Below are positions 14,681 to 21,373 of a stretch of 22,921 nt of DNA, piece after piece; within the stretch, counting starts at the first letter, position 1, and every line of letters starts with the position of its first letter. The stretch is from a virus. Location: IMG/VR virus record IMGVR_UViG_3300035703_000417, positions 1 to 22,921 of that record; one strand, 5' to 3'. Below the pieces are notes generated by a model, which was given only the letters and a program-made list of their open reading frames with translations, was not told the origin of the DNA and ran no database searches. The translations under genes were made by a program, and so were the position numbers.

Positions 14681-15841
14681 ATGGCAAATCTTACAGAAAC
14701 CTCCACCTGGGAAGCCGGGATATACCAGATTGAAACAACGGACCCCGTTCTTGGTGGTTCGTCTGGTATCGCAAATCAGCAGGGCAAGCAGCTCGCAAAC
14801 CGTACCAAGTATCTGAAGGATCAGGTCGACGCGATTATTGCGGGAACTGCTCTCGGAGCAGGATCAATCGGCGCAAGCAAGCTCGCAAAAGGCGTGCTGA
14901 AATCGCCATTCCGCAATACTGTGATGAGCGGATTCCTAAACAACGCAAACGAACCTGAGTTGCTTCAGATCATGGGGAACAGATTGCTTCGCTTCAAGGC
15001 GAACAATCTCGACTACAACGACGTTCTGCGCCTCTCGTTCGCATCCGGGTTTTCTGAGTATGGACCGGTCGATGTTTTCGAGAGCATCTTTGCCAATGTC
15101 GATGTCGATATTGACCTTTATGTTTCCGCAGCCTCTACCGACATCTACGCCTTTGTTGAGCGTGATCCAGGAACAAGTGCACTCACGTGCAAGGTGACGG
15201 ACAAAGCTCCTGTTTACGGGCAAAACGAGCCTACCGGAGCAACCGGTCAGTACTTCATGAACACCAACCTCATGAAGATGTACAAGTGGGATGGCTCTGC
15301 ATACGTGGAGTGCCAAGCCGTTTTTATCGGAGTTGCTACGCGTACCCTCGTGGGTAGCAATCTTGATACGGTGAGAACATTCCCATTCCGTCAAAACTAC
15401 GAAGCCAACAAGACCATTCCGATCGGAACGGTTCAGGCTTTTGCCGGTCAGATTGGTTCTTCTCAGGCAACCCTTCCGCATGGATGGCTTATTTGTAATG
15501 GTGCCGCAATCTCACGCACTCAGTTTGCTGAACTGTTTGCCTTGATTGGCACCACATACGGTACCGGGGACGGATCAACAACTTTCAACCTTCCTGATCT
15601 TCGCGGTGAATTTATCCGTGGGTTTGATGGTGGCCGTGGTGTTGATACTGGCCGCGTGTTCGGTTCGGCACAGGCGGATGAGTTCAAGGCGCACACGCAC
15701 TTGGAGTACAGCTGGAATGCCGCTGGCTCAGCAACAGTTGGGGGCGTTGGAGGAAACTTCGGAACAGCACAAACCGGAAGCGCAGGTGGCACTGAAACGC
15801 GTCCGCGAAACATTGCAATGCACTACATCATCAAATATTGA
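14681..15841 (+). CDS. Tail fibre with phage collar domain
   Basis: The 386-residue protein ends in a Phage_Collar (microcystin-dependent) type domain at about 250-386, marked by PHGWLICNGAAISRTQFAEL, FALIGTTYGTGDGSTTFNLP, then DLRGEFIRGFDGGRGVD and a final IAMHYIIKY. The N-terminal part has WEAGIYQIETTDPVLGGSSG (10-29) and ANQQGKQLANRTKYLKDQVD (32-51), found in tail fibres of P2-like phages. The central part (about 85-210) is beta-rich. It is probably a receptor-contacting fibre or its collar. The start follows a TAAGCTATATG context. A probable chaperone gene follows it. Confidence 0.88.
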   Translation: MANLTETSTWEAGIYQIETTDPVLGGSSGIANQQGKQLANRTKYLKDQVDAIIAGTALGAGSIGASKLAKGVLKSPFRNTVMSGFLNNANEPELLQIMGNRLLRFKANNLDYNDVLRLSFASGFSEYGPVDVFESIFANVDVDIDLYVSAASTDIYAFVERDPGTSALTCKVTDKAPVYGQNEPTGATGQYFMNTNLMKMYKWDGSAYVECQAVFIGVATRTLVGSNLDTVRTFPFRQNYEANKTIPIGTVQAFAGQIGSSQATLPHGWLICNGAAISRTQFAELFALIGTTYGTGDGSTTFNLPDLRGEFIRGFDGGRGVDTGRVFGSAQADEFKAHTHLEYSWNAAGSATVGGVGGNFGTAQTGSAGGTETRPRNIAMHYIIKY

Positions 15842-15844
15842 GGC

Positions 15845-16267
15845 GTGGAATTGGCTGTAATTACGGTCTACTGCTTCGATCCTGTATCGGGCGAAATTAC
15901 CGGAACTGATCTGGCTCATGAAAATCCGATGCAGCCTGGTCAGTTTCTGCTTCCAAGGAACTCAACCAACATCGCTCCTCCTGCTCCGCAGGCAGGGAAG
16001 ATGCGCGTGTTTAAGAACGGCTCGTGGTCCTTTGAAGATATTCCAATCGTGGTGATTCCGGAGAAGTCTCCAGAGCAGAAAGCCTTTGAGGCAAGAGCTC
16101 AGCGAAACACGCTCCTCGTGAAGTCCGATTGGACGCGTCTTGATGACGTTCCCGCATGGGTAAACAAACCCGCGTGGGCGACCTACCGACAAGCGCTGCG
16201 AGATGTTCCGCAGCAAGCGGGATTCCCGAACGACATCACGTGGCCAACAGAACCGCCTCGCACATAA
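15845..16267 (+). CDS. Tail fibre assembly chaperone
   Basis: The 140-residue product begins with GTG (15845), three bases after the fibre stop; TTG at 15851 is the only near alternative. The C-terminal 60 residues have the usual chaperone pattern: RAQRNTLLVKSDWTRLDDVP (86-105), then ATYRQALRDVPQQAGFPNDI (112-131) and WPTEPP. Proteins with LL..SDWT.LpD.p....WA.YRQALRd...Q.GFP..I.WP help fold or attach the fibre encoded next door, as this position suggests. The N-terminal half (ITVYCFDPVSGEITG) resembles a short fibre-binding beta region. Confidence 0.82.
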   Translation: MELAVITVYCFDPVSGEITGTDLAHENPMQPGQFLLPRNSTNIAPPAPQAGKMRVFKNGSWSFEDIPIVVIPEKSPEQKAFEARAQRNTLLVKSDWTRLDDVPAWVNKPAWATYRQALRDVPQQAGFPNDITWPTEPPRT

Positions 16268-16269
16268 AT

Positions 16270-16300
16270 TTTGGAGAACAAAAAATCGCGCGTATATTCG
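16270..16300 (+). promoter_or_regulatory. Bacteroidetes-type promoter of the endolysin gene
   Basis: TTTG (16270-16273) and TATATTCG (16293-16300) are 19 bases apart, close to the consensus with one change in the -7 box. The start codon at 16318 lies 17 bases downstream, giving a short leader. A separate promoter would let lysis be timed apart from tail genes. Confidence 0.6.
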
Positions 16301-16317
16301 CGCTACAACAACAAGCA

Positions 16318-16785
16318 ATGAGAAATAAGATCGTTGATATAGCACAGTCGCAAGTCGGCACAGTTGAAGGTCCGAACAACGACACGAAGTATGGCAAGTG
16401 GTACGGAATGAACAACGTGGCATGGTGTGCCATCTTCGTTTCGTGGGTGTACAACGAGGCAGGTTCTCCGCTCGGAAAAGTCGACAGCCCGAAAGGCTTT
16501 CACTATTGCCCGTCTGCTTTCAATTTTTGGCGCAAGAACGGCAAGGTTCTCGACAAGAAAAAAGGCCAGCTCCCGCAACCAGGCGACATCGTTCTGTTCG
16601 ACTGGCAAGGCGATAAGAAATCGGATCACACCGGCATCTTTGTTGAGTGGGCTGCAGATGGAAAGTTTGTGTGCATCGAGGGGAACACTTCCCCTGATCA
16701 TCGTGGATCACAATCGAACGGCGGTGGAGTTTACAAGCGCATCCGAGAGGAGAAGCATGTGCTCGCCTTCGTGAGCGTTCTTTAA
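16318..16785 (+). CDS. Endolysin with CHAP domain
   Basis: The 155-residue protein is a single CHAP (cysteine, histidine-dependent amidohydrolase/peptidase) domain that cuts peptidoglycan peptides at lysis. Predicted catalytic residues are C37 in VAWCAIFVSW, H104 in SDHTGIFVEW and E121 or N123 in CIEGNT. The PQPGDIVLFDW segment (87-97) precedes the histidine as in the family. I chose ATG 16318 because the domain begins there (MRNKIVDIAQSQVGT) and a promoter ends at 16300; an upstream in-frame extension to 16156 would run through the chaperone gene and the promoter. No signal peptide or membrane segment is visible, so it needs a holin or another export route. The hub region holds no other lysin. 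Confidence 0.9.
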   Translation: MRNKIVDIAQSQVGTVEGPNNDTKYGKWYGMNNVAWCAIFVSWVYNEAGSPLGKVDSPKGFHYCPSAFNFWRKNGKVLDKKKGQLPQPGDIVLFDWQGDKKSDHTGIFVEWAADGKFVCIEGNTSPDHRGSQSNGGGVYKRIREEKHVLAFVSVL

Positions 16786-16790
16786 AATAC

Positions 16791-17015
16791 TGCCCCGCAA
16801 TTCGGGTTAAAGTTTTGGTTTAGCGCAATTCAGTGTGAGATCGAAGCGGGGCAATCTTCTGGCCTCTGATGGAATGCGGTTTTCTCTGCCAAGGGATTGG
16901 CCGCAGGAAGCGAGGTCAAACCATTCAGCACAAGCTGAGTCTTAAAAACTCCAGATGTGTGTGTGCCTCCGAAAGGAGGTAGAAGCCCCGGATCAGGCAA
17001 GCGATTCGGGGCTTT
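16791..17015 (+). ncRNA. Putative structured RNA, five successive hairpins
   Basis: No protein of any credibility is encoded between 16786 and 17041, yet the sequence folds throughout. P1 pairs TGCCCCGC (16791-16798) with GCGGGGCA (16846-16853) and TTCG (16801-16804) with CGAA (16842-16845). P2 pairs GGCCTC (16861-16866) with GAGGTC (16912-16917), then TGCGG (16875-16879) with CCGCA (16901-16905) and CCAA (16889-16892) with TTGG (16897-16900), capped by a GGGA (GNRA) loop. P3 pairs TTCAGC (16924-16929) with GCTGAG (16934-16939). P4 pairs CCTCC (16966-16970) with GGAGG (16975-16979) round GAAA, again GNRA. P5 is a 12-bp stem at 16983-17014 like a terminator. It could be a phage small RNA read through from the endolysin promoter, or a regulatory leader for the second fibre operon. 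I do not recognise a known RNA family. Confidence 0.55.
16983..17015 (+). terminator. Terminator-like stem at the end of the RNA region
   Basis: AAGCCCCGGATC (16983-16994) pairs with GATTCGGGGCTT (17003-17014) over 12 bp with one G-U pair and an eight-base loop. Only three T follow, so termination may be partial. The left arm repeats the 12 bases at 20029-20040. Confidence 0.6.
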
Positions 17016-17041
17016 GATTAAAGAGAAAAAAAGTTTTGACC

Positions 17042-17404
17042 ATGTCAACCGTCATAAAAGTAACAGCAGCGCAGGAGCGCAAGATCATCGCCAGAGAAGG
17101 TGATGATTTCAGTTTAGTGATGGCCGTGAAAAACCCGGACACCACAGATTTCGACTTCACCGACTACACCGCAAAGATGCAGGTGAAATCGAGAGAGGTG
17201 GAAACCGATACGGCTGTTTTGTCTTTTGAAACGGGAACAGACATCGCTCTGACTTCAGGGCAAATCGCTATAAGCAAACCAGCATCTGAGATGCTCGGAA
17301 AGTCTGGCAAATATTTTTACGACCTGAAGATAACTGATCCGCAAGGCGGAGTTTCCACGTGGTTGTATGGTTCGTTTGAGCTTCTTCCAACTATCACCGT
17401 ATGA
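17042..17404 (+). CDS. Small beta-rich fibre-cluster protein, BppU-like N-domain possible
   Basis: The 120-residue product starts at ATG 17042; a TTG six bases earlier is less likely. It has a beta-sandwich look: GDDFSLVMAVKNPDTTDFDF (20-39), YTAKMQVKSRE, TSGQIAISKPASEM and GKYFYDLKITDPQGGVSTWL ending in a GSFELLPTITV strand. This pattern, with an edge strand for a polymer and a final G.F.L...IT, resembles the N-domain of baseplate upper proteins and other fibre-base Ig-like domains. It overlaps the collagen-like gene by four bases (ATGA), so it probably provides the base of that fibre. AAGTTTTG three bases before the ATG resembles a weak -7 box. Function is inferred from fold pattern and position. 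Confidence 0.5.
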   Translation: MSTVIKVTAAQERKIIAREGDDFSLVMAVKNPDTTDFDFTDYTAKMQVKSREVETDTAVLSFETGTDIALTSGQIAISKPASEMLGKSGKYFYDLKITDPQGGVSTWLYGSFELLPTITV

Positions 17405-18225
17405 CCAACGTAACGCTCATCATACAAACACCATCGATTCCGGTTATTGAGGTTCAAGCACCACAAACACCGACGATCGAAGTTACGCCACAGGGACCAA
17501 TGGGCTTGTCTGCCTATCAGGTTGCCGTGGCGAATGGCTTTGTTGGAACTCAGTCCGATTGGCTTCTTTCTTTGAAGGGTGATCCAGGAGCGGACGGAGC
17601 CGATGGTGTTGATGGTCAGGACGGAGCAGATGGCCTTTCCGCCTATCAGATTGCGGTGAACAACGGGTTTGTTGGCACTGAGTCTCAATGGCTCCTTTCG
17701 TTGAATGGAGCGGACGGTGCGGATGGTCAGGATGGAGCGGACGGTTCAGACGGCGCAGCCGGTCTTTCTGCATACCAGATCGCAGTGAACAATGGCTTTG
17801 TTGGCACTGAGTCTCAATGGCTCCTTTCGTTGAACGGAGCTCCTGGAGCAGACGGTCAGGACGGAGCGGATGGCTCAGACGGCGCAGCCGGTCTTTCTGC
17901 ATATCAGATCGCGCTGAACAACGGTTTTGTTGGTACGGAGTCTCAATGGCTTCTCAGCCTCAAAGGTGATCCAGGAGCGGATGGCGCTGACGGAGCAGAC
18001 GGCGCTGACGGAGCAGACGGCGCAGATGGCGCAGCCGGTCTTTCCGCTTATCAGATTGCGGTGAACAACGGTTTCGTTGGCACCGAGTCTCAATGGCTTC
18101 TCAGCCTCAAAGGTGATCCGGGTGATACTGGTCCTCCAGGAGCTGATGGAGCAGACGGAGCTGATGGCGCTGATGGCGTTGTTGACTACGGAATTGCAAT
18201 TACAAACGCAATCATATTCGGATGA
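17401..18225 (+). CDS. Collagen-like fibre protein with five 43-residue repeats
   Basis: The 274-residue protein begins with a proline/valine-rich 35-residue segment (PSIPVIEVQAPQTPTIEVTP). Five copies of a unit of the form LSAYQxAxxNGFVGTxSxW plus LLSL start at residues 36, 79, 122, 165 and 213. Between and after them lie Gly-X-Y tracts with Pro, Asp and Ala (for example GDPGADGADGVDGQDGADG at 60-78), four after the first four units and a longer one at about 236-259 that begins GDPGDTGPPG. Gly-X-Y tracts form trimeric collagen triple helices, so this is likely a rigid trimeric fibre shaft. A short terminal GVVDYGIAITNAIIFG region may connect to the next protein, whose gene overlaps by four bases. 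The repeat copies differ at a few codons, showing old duplication. Tail fibre role is strongly suggested. Confidence 0.8.
   Translation: MTNVTLIIQTPSIPVIEVQAPQTPTIEVTPQGPMGLSAYQVAVANGFVGTQSDWLLSLKGDPGADGADGVDGQDGADGLSAYQIAVNNGFVGTESQWLLSLNGADGADGQDGADGSDGAAGLSAYQIAVNNGFVGTESQWLLSLNGAPGADGQDGADGSDGAAGLSAYQIALNNGFVGTESQWLLSLKGDPGADGADGADGADGADGADGAAGLSAYQIAVNNGFVGTESQWLLSLKGDPGDTGPPGADGADGADGADGVVDYGIAITNAIIFG
17506..18177 (+). repeat. 129-base tandem protein-coding repeat (five units)
   Basis: The units begin at 17506, 17635, 17764, 17893 and 18037; the first four are spaced 129 bases (43 codons) and the last 144 bases apart. Each has a globular segment and a Gly-X-Y tract. Such a repeat can gain or lose units by recombination and so vary fibre length. 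Confidence 0.85.
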
Positions 18226-19811
18226 AGCAACTTTTAACACCTGCCTATACGTTTGATGCCTCGGCAAAAACTGTCGACCTATCAGACATCGAGGGCTTCG
18301 ATATCAAGAAGCTCTATGCAATCATCAACATTGATCGAAATCAGATCATCTACGCCATAGGCCAACCCGCTTATGGTCTCTCCAGCCTCACGGGATCTGT
18401 GCTGACACTTGTGTACGACACAAGTTCACACGCAGATACAGACAGGTTGGGAATCATTTATGACTTCAGTCTTTTGGAAATTCCGGGAGACAACATAGAT
18501 GGCTCTCCTATACCTATTCGCGCGCTACCGCAGCACGTGAGCAGGATTGGTTTTGCGAAAGCAATTTCCAACGGCATCGATACTGAATGGGGAGCGGTTG
18601 TTGGTTCCATTGGAACCGGGATGACAGTCAATCAGACTGGCGGAAATCTTGTGATTACTGCTGGAACAACCGCGCGATCGGAAACAGTTATACGATCAGC
18701 ATGGAGTTGGAAAGGCGGTGTTCGTTTAAGAAGTAGATCCACTCTTTCACAGCGTATCGCTAACAATAACTTTTTTGTTGAGCTCGTTGATGTAATTGGA
18801 GACGCACTTAGTTACACCATTACCAGCGCAACAACGTTGGTTGTTACAATCCCAAACAACCCATTCACTGCGCAGAATCTTGGTCAATCAGTTTCTGTTG
18901 GTTTGTTTTCTGGGACTGGAACCTTCCTGTCCGGAAGATATGCTATCGCTTCGGTGAGCGGAAATGATGTCACTTTCACTGTTTCGGGATTCGCCGCAGG
19001 TTCTGGCACTTGCTCTGTGTTTGGATGGAACTTCTATCGTTTGCTTTACGATGGAACAACAGCAACACAAGCAAAGTTCGACACTGGCCGCAGAGGCTAT
19101 GCGAGCGGAGACACTACAGCAACAATTAGCACAACGGCATCACCTGGCCACTTGGCTATCATCACAGGAAATGATGTCGTCGCAACATTTGCGGATCAAC
19201 TCGTAGCCAGCTCAACGACTATTCAGCAAACAGTTCGTGCGACACGTGTCGAGAATATTCCTGACGATTACGCACTTCGCTTACAGGTCCGTGTATTAAA
19301 CGGATCTACTGCTCCCGCATCAGGCACAACGTGGACCATCGGATTTTTGTCCGTAAGTCACTACGCCAACCAGGACGTAAGCATACAAGATGTGCGTCCT
19401 ATGGGTGTTGGTAATGGTCTTCCGGTGGAAATTCTCCGAAGCGCAACCATCGCAACAACGCTATCCAGCACCACGGCCAACATCGGGACATCCGGTCTCA
19501 CTGTTTACACAGACTCATCCACCAACCTTGGAGCAAGCGCAACATTCACCGGAACATCACGCGATGGAGGTTCAACACCTGCTTACAATATTTTCACTGC
19601 CAACGCATTTGCAGATGTGGCAGGAACCCTCCGAATTGAAAAATCAACCGACAACACCACGTGGCGAAAAGCTGCGGAGATAGCGGTTGGTGCCAACGAA
19701 GGGAAGGATCTGACTGTGCGATGCACTGCCAGATACCATCGCGTTGTTTACGTGAACGGCGCGGGAGCTCAGGCCGCATTCTTACTCACTTCAGCATACC
19801 AACGTATATGA
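18222..19811 (+). CDS. Large fibre / putative receptor-binding protein
   Basis: The 529-residue protein begins with a beta domain resembling a common structural module (FDASAKTVDLSDIEGFDIKK, IDRNQIIYAIGQPAYGLSSL, then VLTLVYDTSSHADTDRLGII at 66-85). A middle region (about 130-390) is a long Thr/Ser/Gly/Val-rich beta stretch, and the C-terminal 110 residues (ANAFADVAGTLRIEKSTDNT, then TVRCTARYHRVVYVNGAG) look like an Ig/jelly-roll end. I do not recognise a catalytic motif. It ends the fibre cluster, overlapping the collagen-like gene and the next small gene. It contains five of the twelve TTA codons I count in the structural genes and is more AT-rich, consistent with exchange of host-range genes. 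Adhesin function is inferred. Confidence 0.6.
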   Translation: MKQLLTPAYTFDASAKTVDLSDIEGFDIKKLYAIINIDRNQIIYAIGQPAYGLSSLTGSVLTLVYDTSSHADTDRLGIIYDFSLLEIPGDNIDGSPIPIRALPQHVSRIGFAKAISNGIDTEWGAVVGSIGTGMTVNQTGGNLVITAGTTARSETVIRSAWSWKGGVRLRSRSTLSQRIANNNFFVELVDVIGDALSYTITSATTLVVTIPNNPFTAQNLGQSVSVGLFSGTGTFLSGRYAIASVSGNDVTFTVSGFAAGSGTCSVFGWNFYRLLYDGTTATQAKFDTGRRGYASGDTTATISTTASPGHLAIITGNDVVATFADQLVASSTTIQQTVRATRVENIPDDYALRLQVRVLNGSTAPASGTTWTIGFLSVSHYANQDVSIQDVRPMGVGNGLPVEILRSATIATTLSSTTANIGTSGLTVYTDSSTNLGASATFTGTSRDGGSTPAYNIFTANAFADVAGTLRIEKSTDNTTWRKAAEIAVGANEGKDLTVRCTARYHRVVYVNGAGAQAAFLLTSAYQRI

Positions 19812-19954
19812 TAGACGAACGCTTTGCCTACATCGAGCATGGAGAACATAAGTTCCAGGTGCTCAAAAATGACGAGAACGGAAACCCGATTGATTGGGAC
19901 GAGGCCGCTACCGCTGCGAAATATCAGGAGTGGTTGGCAGCTCAATCTGAATAA
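19808..19954 (+). CDS. Small 48-residue protein ending the fibre operon
   Basis: The ATG at 19808 overlaps the fibre stop (ATGA), typical of coupled genes here. The product is acidic and polar, with DERFAYIEHGEHKFQVLKND then GNPIDWDEAATAAKYQEWLA and a short end. The last 20 residues look helical, amphipathic, and resemble a fibre-chaperone C-terminus only vaguely. No function can be assigned. Translation coupling and the clean stop five bases before a promoter box support it as a real gene. Confidence 0.6.
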   Translation: MIDERFAYIEHGEHKFQVLKNDENGNPIDWDEAATAAKYQEWLAAQSE

Positions 19955-19966
19955 TTGCTATATTTG
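19934..19966 (+). promoter_or_regulatory. Bacteroidetes-type promoter upstream of a possible small RNA
   Basis: TATATTTG (19959-19966) matches TAnnTTTG exactly. The -33 side is TTG at 19934-19936, 22 bases upstream, slightly long. The only thing downstream before the terminator is about 85 bases with no gene. Confidence 0.55.
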
Positions 19967-19970
19967 CAGC

Positions 19971-20056
19971 CTATCGTTCTTTGCCGTATCGCAAGTTGTC
20001 TCGTAGAAGACATGCAGCAAAATGGGAAAAGCCCCGGATCTCTCCGGGGCTTTTTG
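19971..20056 (+). ncRNA. Putative small RNA between fibre operon and integrase
   Basis: Between the promoter box at 19959-19966 and the terminator at 20027-20054 there is no credible ORF. The predicted transcript of roughly 85 nucleotides has three hairpins: TTGC (19981-19984) with GCAA (19991-19994), TGTCT (19997-20001) with AGACA (20008-20012), and the terminator. A plain read-through terminator would not need its own promoter. The 5' end is estimated from the box. Confidence 0.4.
20027..20054. terminator. Bidirectional intrinsic terminator between converging operons
   Basis: AAAAGCCCCGGA (20027-20038) pairs with TCCGGGGCTTTT (20043-20054) round a TCTC loop, followed by TGTTTT on the plus strand and preceded by the same A-run for the minus strand. 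It ends the fibre operon and, on the other strand, the integrase message, whose stop lies five bases away. Confidence 0.88.
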
Positions 20057-20058
20057 TT

Positions 20059-21156
20059 TTACAGACCCATTGCCTTGTTCACCCGGTCAACGTCTGCAGG
20101 TTTCACCGAGTGGATGTATCTGGCCGTGGTGGATAGCTGCCGATGGCCGAGAAGATCGGCAATCTCGCGCTGCGACATTCCGGCTTTGTGCGCGAACGAT
20201 CCAACCGTGTGCCTGATGGTGTGGAAATTCGCTCCGCGCACTCCCGCCTTGCGGCACACCCTGCGCCATGCGTGCGCAGCGTATGCCGCGCCTTTATGCA
20301 CCCATATTCCCGGACACAGGAATTCCCGCTTGTGAACGTCTTGCAGCAGCTCGAGAGCTGCGTTCGGCAATCGCACCGACCTTTGCCCTGTCTTGCTATC
20401 GGGAAGCACCAGAAGGCCTCGCTCGAGGTCGACCCATTCCGAACGCGCTTTGCCGATTTCGGAGAAGCGGCAACCGGTGAGCATGAGCAAGCGGACCAGG
20501 CGAGCAAAGTGCGGGTGCTCATCCTTCAGGTGCGGAATGATTCGGGAGATTTCCGCCTCAGTCAGGATCCGTTCACGCGTGCGCTCAGGGTATTTTTTGA
20601 TGCGTCTAGCTGGATTATATCCCGCTTCCAGTACTTCCCATTCCGAAGCGAGATTGAACATCTTAGAGAGCAGCGCAACGGCTCTATTGGCTGACGTGGG
20701 AACATTGCACATGGCCACATGCAAGGCGACCACATCGGCACGCGTCACGCTTCTGATGGGTTTGCTCCCGATTTTTGGACAAATATAGTCCAACCACAGG
20801 CCTTGGTCGCGTTCGATGGAGCTCGGTTTCTTGTATGGCTTGGCGTGCCTGAGCAGGTACATATCCCATAGTTGAGCCACTGTGAGCGTTCCCCTGCGGC
20901 CTTGCAGATCCTCTCCCTCCCGGACGCGAGAGATGAACTTTCGCGCAAGTGCTCGCGCCTGGTCGGGTGCCATATCACACACCCGCGCGATCGTGCGCTT
21001 TCCGTGCTGGCCTTCGTTGTTTCGGTACCGGAGAATGTAGGTCTTCCGTCCGGAGGTATTGCAGCGAACTCCGAAGCCTGGAAGCTCGCTATCCCAGATG
21101 TATTGATCCTTACCGTTGGCTGTGATGGATTCGATCGCTGTTTTCGTGAGTTTCAT
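20059..21156 (-). CDS. int: Tyrosine recombinase (phage integrase)
   Basis: The 365-residue protein has an N-terminal arm-binding domain (about 1-85, with LPGFGVRCNTSGRKTYILRY at 25-44), a SAM-like core-binding domain (about 90-185, LTVAQLWDMYLLRHAKPYKK), and a catalytic domain (about 195-365). All active-site residues are visible: R230 (TGCRFSEIG), K255 (SKTGQ), H312 and R315 (FHTIRH), H338 (LLGHRQ) and the nucleophile Y347 (ARYIHS). It integrates and excises the phage at att sites. It is transcribed towards the fibre operon and shares its terminator. The start ATG at 21156 faces a region with candidate arm sites. A full-length, apparently active enzyme. Confidence 0.95.
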   Translation of the reverse strand: MKLTKTAIESITANGKDQYIWDSELPGFGVRCNTSGRKTYILRYRNNEGQHGKRTIARVCDMAPDQARALARKFISRVREGEDLQGRRGTLTVAQLWDMYLLRHAKPYKKPSSIERDQGLWLDYICPKIGSKPIRSVTRADVVALHVAMCNVPTSANRAVALLSKMFNLASEWEVLEAGYNPARRIKKYPERTRERILTEAEISRIIPHLKDEHPHFARLVRLLMLTGCRFSEIGKARSEWVDLERGLLVLPDSKTGQRSVRLPNAALELLQDVHKREFLCPGIWVHKGAAYAAHAWRRVCRKAGVRGANFHTIRHTVGSFAHKAGMSQREIADLLGHRQLSTTARYIHSVKPADVDRVNKAMGL

Positions 21157-21167
21157 GGCAGCTCCGT

Positions 21168-21187
21168 GGGACGCAGGTTGGACGCAG
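21168..21187 (+). repeat. Tandem arm-type repeat pair, integrase side
   Basis: GGGACGCAG (21168-21176) and TGGACGCAG (21179-21187) lie 11 bases apart in the same orientation, just upstream of the integrase start. They match the pair at 21374-21393. Confidence 0.6.
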
Positions 21188-21211
21188 AATTCCCGAATTC
21201 GGGATGATTCT
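21186..21211. repeat. Palindrome upstream of integrase
   Basis: TCCCGAATTCGGGA (21191-21204) is a perfect 14-base palindrome, extended by AGAAT (21186-21190) and ATTCT (21207-21211) with a two-base bulge. It is 30 bases upstream of the integrase start, where an autoregulatory operator would lie. Confidence 0.6.
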
Positions 21212-21250
21212 GTGTGATGCCACGGGAAGCCTTGCAGCTTGTAAGATGCT

Positions 21251-21265
21251 GAACGAATTACGTTC
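21251..21265. repeat. Short inverted repeat, possible integrase core site
   Basis: GAACG and CGTTC are separated by AATTA, similar in spacing to the two half-sites and overlap of a tyrosine recombinase core. The arms are short, so chance is not excluded. Confidence 0.3.
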
Positions 21266-21272
21266 TGTGCGG

Positions 21273-21290
21273 TCCCGTGAACTCACGGGA
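21273..21290. repeat. Eight-base-arm inverted repeat
   Basis: TCCCGTGA (21273-21280) and TCACGGGA (21283-21290) are perfect arms round AC. Part of the arm, CACGGGA, recurs at 21218-21224. It looks like a dimer-binding operator or core site. Confidence 0.6.
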
Positions 21291-21330
21291 TGGATGATGC
21301 TCGCACTTAAAATGCCGTGCAAGTGTGATT

Positions 21331-21359
21331 TTCGGCAGTAAAATCAATGTGTTGCCGAA
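21331..21359. repeat. Seven-base-arm inverted repeat before tRNA
   Basis: TTCGGCA (21331-21337) and TGCCGAA (21353-21359) flank a 15-base AT-rich centre. It lies about 30 bases before the tRNA and may bind a protein or form a hairpin in the tRNA precursor leader. Confidence 0.5.
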
Positions 21360-21373
21360 TGTTACATGGAGGA

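Noticed and set aside
16156-16317. Upstream in-frame extension of the endolysin
   Set aside because: It would overlap the fibre chaperone gene and include the promoter; the CHAP domain begins at ATG 16318.
16830-17048. Minus-strand open frame of 72 codons in the RNA region
   Set aside because: Its sequence has no family resemblance and its composition simply reflects the hairpin arms; a structured RNA explains the region better.
17506-18177. Regular repeats that might suggest a CRISPR array
   Set aside because: The 129-base period is in frame and encodes a protein repeat; there are no short palindromic repeats with unique spacers and no cas genes.
18222-19811. Diversity-generating retroelement target in the fibre gene
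   Set aside because: No reverse transcriptase, Avd-like gene or template repeat is visible in the window, and the fibre end has no matching near-repeat.
20778-20785. CAAATATA on the plus strand (TATATTTG on minus) as a promoter inside the integrase gene
   Set aside because: It encodes the codons of LDYICP in the integrase, has no suitably spaced -33 element, and would make only a partial integrase message.
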